DNA of 9,892 nucleotides, taken from Desulfobacterales bacterium. Its GTDB lineage: Bacteria > Desulfobacterota > Desulfobacteria > Desulfobacterales > UBA5852. The notes beneath the pieces were generated by a model. The model did not search any database, had not been told where the DNA came from, and worked only from the letters and a program-made list of their open reading frames with translations. Of the stretch, positions 1 to 5,945 are shown piece after piece (the stretch's first letter is position 1; every line of letters begins with the position of its first letter). The stretch spans positions 1 through 9,892 of the forward strand of contig JASJBQ010000178.1 in the NCBI GenBank assembly GCA_030066455.1, read 5' to 3'. Made by a program: the position numbers and the translations under genes.

Positions 1-109
1 GCATCAGTTGGCCGTTCTCTACCCCCAATTTGGGCATCTTTCCTGAACATCCTGTCAACAGTATTAAAACCGTCAGAACGATCTGAATGTGGTTATTCAT
101 TTTTTTCAT
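1..109 (-). CDS. DUF1499-like lipoprotein, N-terminal part (cut by window edge)
   Basis: The reverse strand reads MKKMNNHIQIVLTVLILLTG, then CSGKMPKLGVENGQLM, and runs off the left edge. Residues 1-20 form a lipoprotein signal peptide: positive start, hydrophobic core, and lipobox L-T-G-C with the lipidated Cys at residue 21. The following G-K-x-P-x-LGVxxGxL pattern matches my recollection of the start of DUF1499 proteins, where a CPxSPNCVSS motif usually comes next; that part is outside the window. The mature protein would be anchored to a membrane facing the periplasm. There is no strong Shine-Dalgarno before the ATG, and a second ATG three codons in is possible. DUF1499 has no firmly established biochemical role. 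The lipoprotein call is firm; the family call rests on about 15 residues. Confidence 0.7.
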   Translation of the reverse strand, partial: MKKMNNHIQIVLTVLILLTGCSGKMPKLGVENGQLM

Positions 110-221
110 GATCGATACGCTTGGTGAAAGAAGCCCTCAACGTCCATTGGGCCATCCTGATGCGATGGAGATGCGTGTCATTTGGCCTTACGGATATGGT
201 CATTTTTTCTTACTTCCCCTG

Positions 222-1478
222 CTAATAGGCTAGATCTCTTCCGCAGAGCCCGGCGAACGCGGCGATTTCGCCCTGGATAGCGTCGGCATCGCAGAGATCC
301 TGGCCACGCGCCCGCATCGCTTCGGGATCGACGGCGCCGACGAGAAGCCCGAGCACCATCCCGCGGTGAACGTTGTCGCCACCCGCATTCGCATCCGCAA
401 TCAATGCCTCGAAGGGCCGTTCGGCGTTATTCCAGGCGTGGAACATGGCGAGCGGAAGGCCATGTTCGGGGTAGCACGCCGTGGCAAAGGCGCCCATCAC
501 AACCTGATCGGCGCCGGGATCTTCGGCCAGTAGCGCCGGATCGAATCGCGCCTGGCTTCGATCCATGTGGAGGTGCCACATGCGATCGCGCGGTATATTC
601 CCGGGACCGTCGTGGTTTCGATACTCGGCGAAAAGCTCGCGTCCGGTAAGCGCGGGCATGCGAATACGGGGCGCAAACGACGCGACGGCTTCGCGTAATG
701 CCATGCCATGAAGCAGATCGTGGAGGAGGGGCACCGATACCGCGAGGGCACTCGAAACGATCTCCGAGCGATGGGTGATGACTTGATGATCGAGCGCCGC
801 ACCGGTGGCCAGCATCGCATCCTCGGGAATCAGCATCGAAAGCACCATCGGCCGAATCATTCCGCCGTGCGAGCCGATCGACCAGACGTTTCGCTGATGC
901 TCCGCGGCGCTCAAAGGATCGGCGCCGCGGGTGTAATTTTCGAACCACCTGCGCAGATAGATTTCCGTATACGGATCGCGATTGAGTCCCGGTGTCGTCA
1001 GAAACGATACCATCGCGTTTACAAAGCGCTCCGGATCGTAATGGCCCGCATCGGCAATTTGCCGCAGCAAGACGCGTACGAGATGCGCGGCCACCGTGTT
1101 GTCTCCGGCGTTGAGCCCGTGGTGGTAGTGGTATCGTTCATCGGCGGCGGCCACGGCGTTCCCGTGGGATCCCTCGCGATCGCGCAGTGCGAACCCCATT
1201 TCGGAATAGGTCGTATCGTAAAACCGGGCGTGGTCGTGCAGGATGTCGTACGGACGTCCCAGTTTTTGGGCCGTCTCGACATCAGGACGATAACGCATCC
1301 CGATCATGAACGCCTCGGGATGCGGGTGACGCGGCGCTTCGAATTGCGTGACGCCGCCGGGGAAGTCCGACGTGATGTTTTTGCGGTTGTAGTACCAGTG
1401 AATCGGCATGGCGAGCGCGTCGGCCACGAAAAGCCCCCAGAGCGCGCCTTCGATTCGATCCTGTATGGAGTGCGCCAT
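222..1478 (-). CDS. ADP-ribosylglycohydrolase (DraG/ARH-like) family protein with altered metal motifs
   Basis: A 418-residue protein. The superfamily normally removes ADP-ribose from proteins or small molecules using two divalent metal ions. Visible landmarks are the N-terminal helix GALWGLFVADALAMP (residues 11-25), THRSE (235-239), the YPEHGLPLAMFHAWN helix (about 336-350), and the C-terminal AGGDNVHRG followed by a hydrophobic helix (365-382). In classical members the first metal motif is a T-D-D-T type and the last is GGDTDT. Here they read AGDNT (124-128) and GGDNV (366-370), so several expected Asp/Thr ligands are replaced. Such GGDN forms may belong to a distinct subfamily with HWYY near the N-terminus (27-30). 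An in-frame extension to 1532 exists, but the ATG at 1478 has a strong ribosome binding site and starts the conserved domain. It is a single gene with no signal peptide, so it is probably cytoplasmic. The fold assignment is secure; the substrate is unknown. Confidence 0.88.
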   Translation of the reverse strand: MAHSIQDRIEGALWGLFVADALAMPIHWYYNRKNITSDFPGGVTQFEAPRHPHPEAFMIGMRYRPDVETAQKLGRPYDILHDHARFYDTTYSEMGFALRDREGSHGNAVAAADERYHYHHGLNAGDNTVAAHLVRVLLRQIADAGHYDPERFVNAMVSFLTTPGLNRDPYTEIYLRRWFENYTRGADPLSAAEHQRNVWSIGSHGGMIRPMVLSMLIPEDAMLATGAALDHQVITHRSEIVSSALAVSVPLLHDLLHGMALREAVASFAPRIRMPALTGRELFAEYRNHDGPGNIPRDRMWHLHMDRSQARFDPALLAEDPGADQVVMGAFATACYPEHGLPLAMFHAWNNAERPFEALIADANAGGDNVHRGMVLGLLVGAVDPEAMRARGQDLCDADAIQGEIAAFAGLCGRDLAY

Positions 1479-1481
1479 TTT

Positions 1482-1489
1482 TTCCTCCC
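1482..1489 (-). promoter_or_regulatory. Ribosome binding site fixing the start of the ADP-ribosylglycohydrolase gene
   Basis: On the minus strand GGGAGGAA lies three bases before the ATG at 1478 (six from the GGAG core). It is close to a consensus Shine-Dalgarno and decides for this ATG over the in-frame start 54 bases upstream, whose extra 18 residues overlap the dispersed repeat at 1517-1590. Confidence 0.75.
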
Positions 1490-1516
1490 GGCGTTCGATG
1501 GTCACGTATCGTTGAA

Positions 1517-1590
1517 CAATATTCGTAACCACACAACAGCCGATCGCAAGATGATTCGTTTTACTTTCCGTATTTCAATTTAGATGCAAT
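1517..1590 (+). repeat. Diverged dispersed repeat, copy 1 of 2
   Basis: This stretch aligns without gaps to 4246-4319. The best part, 1526-1561 against 4255-4290, shares TAACCACAC, then CAGCCGATCGCAAG, then TCGTTT, with only about six differences in 36 positions. Both flanks continue at lower similarity (CxATATT on the left, ATTT and GC-AT positions on the right). This copy lies in the leader of the ADP-ribosylglycohydrolase gene, just past the broken aldo/keto reductase start. It is not palindromic and encodes no shared peptide that I can see. It could be a mobile-element relic, a repeated regulatory segment, or the trace of an old duplication. Confidence 0.6.
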
Positions 1591-1633
1591 CGGAGCAACA
1601 TGCTGTTAATTATTAACCGTTCCAGATGAATGG

Positions 1634-1734
1634 TTAAGATTCAAAATGCGATCCTTTATTGACAAGTACCATTGGGCCATAACCAATGCGACCGATTTGA
1701 GACCGGTCTTCCCCAATTCTGCTTTTTCAATCAT
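1634..1734 (-). pseudogene. Aldo/keto reductase N-terminal remnant, frameshifted
   Basis: The reverse strand starts with an ATG at 1734, six bases after the good Shine-Dalgarno AAAGGAA (1741-1747), and reads MIEKAELGKTGLK. This is the standard opening of aldo/keto reductases (ELGKTGL followed by VSxIGxGxM). In the starting frame the sequence then turns to nonsense. In another frame it continues QIGRIGYGPMVL, which fits the next family motif, and then meets a stop at 1634-1636. So there is at least one frameshift within 20 codons, and the remaining roughly 250-300 residues of the barrel are missing. Read straight through, the starting frame gives a 42-residue peptide from this ATG, ending at 1606, of no evident function. 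The family identification rests on a short but characteristic motif. Confidence 0.55.
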
Positions 1735-1814
1735 CTTTGTTTCCTTTTGTTCGATAGATGAGCCCCATTCATTACGAGCCGCCAAAGACAAGTCGGTCGA
1801 TATCATTTCCATGT

Positions 1815-2246
1815 TCAGTTGATCGATACCCCCAGGAGAGTGAAATCATCCTTTGAAACGTCCGCGTGGTTCAATTGCTTGATCGAACCGACCAGCATTT
1901 CAAAGTCGTTGTCGCTGCCCGAGCGGAACGGTCAGAAAATCATCGTGGAAGCCCGAATGCTACCCCAAAACGGTGGCACACAACGCCGCATGCGCAAAAA
2001 CTTCGGCGTTGGCCAACGGGATGTGGACCACGCGGCGAGCCTGCAGGTGGAGATCGATAGCGGGCCCACCACAGAACGCTGCTGAAAATGTTGGAAATCA
2101 AAAGGTTGGTGCCGGGTGCTGCCGCACTATAGATGCGTAATATGCATGGCCACCAAAATCCATCCCCGGTTATTGCAATCACGCATCAGAAAATCCAGAT
2201 CCGCATCCTTGACAGCTATTCTGGAATTGTTAATTTGACCATGTGA
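1815..2246 (-). pseudogene. Decayed coding region, family not recognised
   Basis: Three protein-like pieces lie in sequence on the minus strand in different frames. The first (2246 to 2127) contains RIAVKDADLDFLMRDCNNRG and WILVAMHI. The second (2085 to about 1960) contains GGPAIDLHLQARRVVHIPLA and NAEVFAHAAL. The third (1931 to 1815) contains SDNDFEMLVGSIKQLNHADV and ends at a TGA. Stops at 2127-2129 and near 1960 separate them, and no single frame spans the region. The last piece ends 80 bases before the aldo/keto reductase start, in the same direction, as would be expected of a former two-gene operon. The pieces have the amphipathic, charged composition of real protein, but I cannot assign a family, and chance open frames remain possible for any one of them. 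Confidence 0.35.
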
Positions 2247-2584
2247 TTAGCATTTTTCTTGCATAGTGCAATCCCGATCATCAAATGTTAGTTATATCTT
2301 CGTTTCAGATTTCAACAGACGATACCCGGACATTCATTCAACTGAGCTTGGTTTCTTACTCCAGCTGTCGCCATTGCGCTACCATCAGTTTCATCGCCAG
2401 CCTTTCTAATTAAAATTCTTCCGCGGCCCATCCTAAAATCGAATTCAAAGCAACAATACCCCTCTCCTGCTCTATGCGTTGCCAAGTATTAATTAAACTT
2501 GACTCTCGCTGAGTCGCCGGAATTACATCGCGTAGTATGTCGGGTGTGGTATTGGGCGCCCTCATAGTCTGCAAAGGTGAAAGA
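2247..2584. other. AT-rich intergenic stretch with no gene found
   Basis: No credible coding region is visible on either strand; the minus-strand open frame at 2410-2739 is the antisense shadow of the next gene. The stretch should contain the promoter of the downstream protease operon. Candidate -35 hexamers are TTGACA at 2210-2215 (just outside) and TTGACT at 2499-2504, but neither has a good -10 box at a normal distance. A small GACTC/GAGTC inverted repeat with a five-base loop (2501-2515) is too weak to interpret. Confidence 0.5.
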
Positions 2585-2824
2585 ATGGATATCAAGGCCG
2601 TAAAAAATCGATTTAAGAAAATGCTGTTTTCATTACCGAATGTGGTTTCTTTGGGCATTGGGCCAAAGATTCGTGATGGAAATTCCACCGGAGAAACCGC
2701 CATAAAAGTATTTGTTTCCAAAAAAGTGGATCGCAGCAAGTTGGAAGCGCATGAATGTGTACCCGATGATCTGGATGGGGTGCCGACGGATGTGGAGGTG
2801 CTCGGTCCATCTGTAAAATTTTAG
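2585..2824 (+). CDS. Free-standing copy of the downstream protease's N-terminal domain
   Basis: A 79-residue protein with no signal peptide and no membrane segment. Residues 18-75 align without any gap to residues 21-78 of the serine protease encoded next (constant offset of three), with about 19 identities. Shared positions include N19, G24, G26-P27-K28, G32, A39, K41, F43-V44, K47, E57, P60, P67-T68-D69-V70, L73 and P75. The pattern LGIGPK, then IKVFV, then VPTDVEV is typical of the domain that precedes the catalytic region in this class of bacterial trypsin-like proteins. The gene has no His, Asp or Ser catalytic elements of its own. The ATG at 2585 was chosen because AAAGGTGA lies five bases upstream; an in-frame extension to 2537 lacks this. 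The stop is 20 bases before the protease ATG, so the two are surely co-transcribed. Inference: it may inhibit, chaperone or titrate the protease, as free propeptides do in other families. Confidence 0.8.
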   Translation: MDIKAVKNRFKKMLFSLPNVVSLGIGPKIRDGNSTGETAIKVFVSKKVDRSKLEAHECVPDDLDGVPTDVEVLGPSVKF

Positions 2825-2829
2825 CGATG

Positions 2830-2837
2830 AAAGGAGG
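2830..2837 (+). promoter_or_regulatory. Ribosome binding site of the serine protease gene
   Basis: AAAGGAGG is a near-perfect Shine-Dalgarno seven bases before the ATG at 2845. It overlaps the codons of the alternative upstream ATG at 2827, and so argues that the 2845 ATG is the true start. It is stronger than the site of the preceding small gene, consistent with at least equal translation of the protease. Confidence 0.8.
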
Positions 2838-2844
2838 CCGTTCG

Positions 2845-3819
2845 ATGGACAACTACAAAGCAGCCAAACAGGATAAGCGCGTTGTCAGTCGATTTACTGC
2901 CGACTCCAATTTCCTTGGAATCGGAGTGGGTCCCAAAGAAGTTGGCGGAAAGCCGCAACCGGATCTTGCGCTGAAATTTTTCGTTCGGACCAAGAAAGCC
3001 AAAAAAGATTTGACCACCAAAGAACTACTGCCGAAGAAGGTATCCGAGTTGCCGACCGACGTGGTCAAGCTTGCGCCTCTTAGGGCAAGGGGAAGTTTCG
3101 TGCAGAGACTTAGACCCGCCCTTGGAGGTAGCAGTGGCTGTGTCGTTGTTCCGGGCCTCAATTATACAGGGACCTTGGGGCTGGGTATGCGGGGATACGG
3201 CGGGCTGGCCGACAGAACTTTCGTTCTGAGCAATAATCATGTCCTGGCTAACGAGAATCGTGCCAATATCGGCGACCCTGTAATTCAGCCGGGCTCCTTG
3301 GATGGCGGTGACCCGACGAATGACAGGATCGGTGAATTGTTCGATTTTGTTCATTTGCAGTTCGCCACTTTTGGGCAACCCAATCCGCCGGTGAACAAGG
3401 TGGATGCCGCCTGCGCCGAAATCACCCGTTTTGGGGATTTTTCGCGCGAAATCTTCTGGGTTGGCTACCCCAGGGGATGGCGGACGCGTGCGAATGTTGA
3501 GGATCTGGTTTCTCAAGGATCTACCCAGGTTCAAAAAACCGGTCGCACAACAGGATACACAACAGGCCATATCGCCGCGGTCGCTTTTGACGGCTGGGTC
3601 GGCTATGACAGTGGCGACGCGTATTTTGAAGATCAAATTCTCATTCAACCCGGAAGTTTTTCAGCTCCAGGCGATTCAGGCTCCTGTATCTTAGACATGG
3701 ATGAGAACATCATCGGGCTCCTGTTTGCCGGCGGTGCGACCCATACGATCGGTAATTATATTGAAGATGTGTGGCAGCTGCTGTCGCCGATCGACTTTTC
3801 AGACGGTCGTTTAACTTAG
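2845..3819 (+). CDS. Trypsin-like (chymotrypsin-fold) serine protease with N-terminal accessory domain
   Basis: A 324-residue protein. Residues 21-78 form the accessory domain shared with the small gene upstream. The catalytic region spans about residues 95-315. The triad is readable: His132 in VLSNNHVLA, Asp187 in NKVDAACAEI, and Ser278 in APGDSGSCIL, the classic GDSG motif. KTGRTTGYTTGHI (231-243) is another hallmark of this bacterial group, and GLLFAGG (291-297) fits the strand after the active serine. All three catalytic residues are present, so it should be active. No signal peptide or membrane segment is visible, suggesting a cytoplasmic enzyme or a non-classical exit route. Substrates are unknown. 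The start at 2845 follows the AAAGGAGG site. No convincing terminator follows: the T-run at 3890-3897 has no hairpin before it. Confidence 0.88.
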   Translation: MDNYKAAKQDKRVVSRFTADSNFLGIGVGPKEVGGKPQPDLALKFFVRTKKAKKDLTTKELLPKKVSELPTDVVKLAPLRARGSFVQRLRPALGGSSGCVVVPGLNYTGTLGLGMRGYGGLADRTFVLSNNHVLANENRANIGDPVIQPGSLDGGDPTNDRIGELFDFVHLQFATFGQPNPPVNKVDAACAEITRFGDFSREIFWVGYPRGWRTRANVEDLVSQGSTQVQKTGRTTGYTTGHIAAVAFDGWVGYDSGDAYFEDQILIQPGSFSAPGDSGSCILDMDENIIGLLFAGGATHTIGNYIEDVWQLLSPIDFSDGRLT

Positions 3820-4312
3820 TATCAATGTTGTTTGGGTGCCCACCTGGCCCTATAATTGCGCCCTGACGACGATCAAGGTGTGATGCGACTTTTTTTTGAT
3901 GGGATGATACGGGTTCATGCCGCATTATCTCCTCAGAAGCAGAATAATGAGGAAATAATATACCATTGCCAACCGATTCATGTTCGAACGCAATCGGGTC
4001 ACAATTTTATACTGTCCTGCGTGCGATTGATGGTTGGTGGAGAATTGGCGTCAACCCAAATGTTGCAAAAGCCGGAGGGCTTCAGAGCCAAGGCGCCAAG
4101 GGTGCCGCCGTCGTCCATCTACGGCAAGCCTTTGGCAACGCTGGGTCTGGCGTCCTACGGCTTTCCCGAGGGGTCAATGAGATGGCCTCAAATCGGCCCG
4201 ATTCTTAAGTTCACCAATGGATTATTCCTCGGACGGCGCTTCTATCCATATTTTTAACCACACGGCAGCCGATCGCAAGGCAACTCGTTTAAATTGTTAT
4301 CTTTGAATTTGA
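3820..4312. other. Gene-poor stretch after the protease
   Basis: I see no gene I can support here. The longest open frame (plus, 3856-4257) begins with a TTG, has no ribosome binding site and resembles no family known to me. Several other frames are open over 4050-4200, where GC content rises, so this part may once have been coding. The right end contains the second copy of the dispersed repeat. Confidence 0.45.
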
Positions 4313-4319
4313 ACGCTAT
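4246..4319 (+). repeat. Diverged dispersed repeat, copy 2 of 2
   Basis: Partner of 1517-1590, in the same orientation and about 2.7 kb away. The core TAACCACAC-nn-CAGCCGATCGCAAG-nnnnnn-TCGTTT (with short differences) is at 4255-4290. Here the repeat is not in front of an intact gene but abuts a C-terminal gene fragment on the plus strand. The two copies therefore share no common position relative to genes, which argues against a simple promoter or terminator role. Confidence 0.6.
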
Positions 4320-4489
4320 TTTTGCAGCTGGAGAATATCGAGACGTTCATTGATATCTATGAGGAAGGATTCAGCTCAGGATATAGCGTCTACGGAAGAC
4401 GCATCTTTAAAGGTGTTAACGGATTAGTTGGCCGAGGATTGGGAAAGGTTGAACCGTTTGGCCAGATCGGCGGTTCGATTGCCATTTAG
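4313..4489 (+). pseudogene. C-terminal gene fragment, family not recognised
   Basis: This open segment starts right after an in-frame TGA (4310-4312) that lies within the end of the dispersed repeat. It encodes about 58 residues, including QLENIETFIDIYEEGFSSGY, then SVYGRRIFKGVNGLVGRGLG, then KVEPFGQIGGSIAI and a stop. The acidic amphipathic helix followed by a glycine-rich, basic tail looks like a genuine protein end rather than random translation. There is no ATG and no ribosome binding site, only a TTG at 4322, so I read it as the 3' remnant of a gene whose front part has been lost. A small functional gene starting at the TTG is less likely. Confidence 0.38.
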
Positions 4490-4557
4490 GCCACATGGTG
4501 AACATATATTTCACTGGACGCTCGAGGCCCCTTGAAACCGCAACCGTAGAGCCAGGG

Positions 4558-5889
4558 TTAATCAGCGGCGTCGGCCCACTGCCCCGCCAGCCATTCCCGC
4601 ATCGCCGCCGCCGATCGGTCGTCCAGTGGCACGCCCTGCGATTCGGCTCGCAAAATGATGGACTCCGCATAGCCTTCGCGTATCTGTTCCGTAGACGGCG
4701 GCGGATCGGCCTTGAGTGACACGCCTCCCATAAGTGCTCCCTTCACGACATTGCCCACGGACTGCCGCCCCACCCGGACCATGTCCTCCCGCAATTCATC
4801 CCGCACCCAAGCGGTGCATTCGGTCAGGTTGAATCGATGGCCTCGGGCGTATTCGGCCAGTTTTTCAAAGAGTTGGGGCCAATTTTTAGCAGACAACCGC
4901 GGCATCTCCGTCGCTTGGCAGATGCCTTCGATGATCGCCGGCAACTTCAACGAGGATGAATTGTACACCGCCGTTGCCCGATCCAGCGGGGAATCATGCC
5001 GACTCGGATCCCAAACATAAACCCCGCGGACTTGTAGGCCGGCACCTGGCACGGACCGTAAAAAGCCGTTGAGCGCGGAGTGACCGAACCAATTTGTCGC
5101 TTGGATCTGTTTGCCGAATTTATCGTGCAGCGATGAACCGAGATCGGACAGATACACGGGGTTGTCCGACCTGGCCAGGTATTCGAGCACATGCTCGACA
5201 GCGTCACTAACCGTGGGCTCCGTAGCGGTTTTTGCAGGCTCGACCGTCGCGGATTGTTCGGCCGTCGGTTTTGGACTGAGCCTGGAGTTAAGTTCATCCT
5301 CGTCATCAACCGGGTCGTCGAGACCGCGCACCAGCGAAATTAGCTGTTCCGCACCGACAAACAGGTGGGCGATGCTTCTATACGCGGCTGACACTTCGCC
5401 TGCCGAGAGAAGGCCGATTCGAAAATCCTTAGCCCTCAGAACATGCAGCAGCGGTGTGAAATCAGAGTCGCTCGATGCAATCAGCACTTCATCGTACCGC
5501 ACATTGCCTTCAAGGGCTAACATCACATCGATTACGATGCGAATGTCCGCCGCATTCTTCTGCTGACGGGTTACAGCCGGGCAGTCAATGACTTCAAAAC
5601 CGGCCCTCGTGAGGATTGGGCGAAAACGTTGCAAGTATAGCCGACCGTAGTCGTTCCCGAGTTCGGCGTCTTCAACCCAGCCGTTTGGATTCAGGTATGC
5701 GCGTTGAACAAGCAGATCACGCCGCATACCAGAAGGTAGTTGGAACTGCCGGAACCTCTCCAGCCAATGGGTAACGTCATTGGCAAAAGCCAGCGCGGCT
5801 TCGCGATCCAACTCCAGCAGGCCACTGAAGATGTTGTCGAAATCCACATATAGCGCCGATCTAACACGTTCTGGCATTACACGTTCCAT
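4558..5889 (-). CDS. NYN-domain putative ribonuclease with LOTUS/OST-HTH domain
   Basis: A 443-residue protein. Residues 10-190 form a NYN (PIN-like, LabA/DUF88) nuclease domain. ALYVDFDNIF gives Asp16 and Asp18 with Asn19, QKNAADIRIVIDVML gives Asp115 and Asp121, and IASSDSDFTPLLHVLR gives Asp141 and Asp143. These acidic residues normally bind the metal used to cut RNA. A charged, low-complexity linker (191-225) follows. Residues 226-296 then resemble the OST-HTH/LOTUS winged-helix RNA-binding domain, ending in VRGVYVWDPS. The rest (about 310-443) is helical and looks like a second helical or HTH-type module. No membrane segment is seen, so it is probably cytoplasmic. The start is the ATG at 5889, with an ATG four codons later also possible; both have weak ribosome binding sites. 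The pentapeptide gene ends 29 bases upstream in the same direction, so co-transcription is likely. The biological target is unknown. Confidence 0.87.
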   Translation of the reverse strand: MERVMPERVRSALYVDFDNIFSGLLELDREAALAFANDVTHWLERFRQFQLPSGMRRDLLVQRAYLNPNGWVEDAELGNDYGRLYLQRFRPILTRAGFEVIDCPAVTRQQKNAADIRIVIDVMLALEGNVRYDEVLIASSDSDFTPLLHVLRAKDFRIGLLSAGEVSAAYRSIAHLFVGAEQLISLVRGLDDPVDDEDELNSRLSPKPTAEQSATVEPAKTATEPTVSDAVEHVLEYLARSDNPVYLSDLGSSLHDKFGKQIQATNWFGHSALNGFLRSVPGAGLQVRGVYVWDPSRHDSPLDRATAVYNSSSLKLPAIIEGICQATEMPRLSAKNWPQLFEKLAEYARGHRFNLTECTAWVRDELREDMVRVGRQSVGNVVKGALMGGVSLKADPPPSTEQIREGYAESIILRAESQGVPLDDRSAAAMREWLAGQWADAAD

Positions 5890-5892
5890 TCA

Positions 5893-5945
5893 TCAAATCC
5901 ATTGACGCCCAGATTCTATCAAGAGTGCCGATCTGACCCTGTTTC
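5893..5945 (-). repeat. Dispersed GGGTCAGAT repeat, copy A (end of the pentapeptide gene)
   Basis: Read on the minus strand: GAAACA, GGGTCAGAT, nnGCAC, nnTTGA, nAGAAT, then a variable gap, then AATGGATTTGA. Copy B at 8927-8976 has the same blocks in the same order, with 22 of 27 positions identical across the central block (5913-5939), a three-base insertion after GAAACA, and a gap six bases shorter before AATGGATTTGA. The repeat supplies the last codons and the TGA stop of the pentapeptide gene, and it ends just before the NYN start codon. It may be a miniature mobile element or REP-like unit. Confidence 0.65.

Noticed and set aside
1479..1532. N-terminal extension of the ADP-ribosylglycohydrolase
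   Set aside because: The strong ribosome binding site is at 1482-1489, and the extra residues overlap a dispersed repeat rather than the conserved domain.
708..1583. Plus-strand open frame of 291 codons
   Set aside because: It is the antisense of the ADP-ribosylglycohydrolase gene. It lacks a ribosome binding site, and its translation shows no family features.
1517..1590. Integron attC site, because of TAAC and CGTTT near the ends of both repeat copies
   Set aside because: The copies are not imperfect palindromes, the R-box pattern does not fit, and no cassette array with co-oriented genes is present.
3025..3648. Minus-strand open frame of 207 codons
   Set aside because: It lies antisense to the protease, which has an intact catalytic triad and a near-perfect ribosome binding site.
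3890..3897. T-run as intrinsic terminator of the protease operon
   Set aside because: No stable hairpin precedes it; the nearest complementarity is three base pairs.
3856..4257. Plus-strand open frame of 133 codons starting with TTG
   Set aside because: No ribosome binding site, no recognisable motif, and several other frames are open in the same stretch. I treat it as non-coding or as old decayed sequence.
5111..5566. Plus-strand open frame of 151 codons
   Set aside because: Antisense shadow of the NYN gene, serine-rich as expected of complementary-strand translation.
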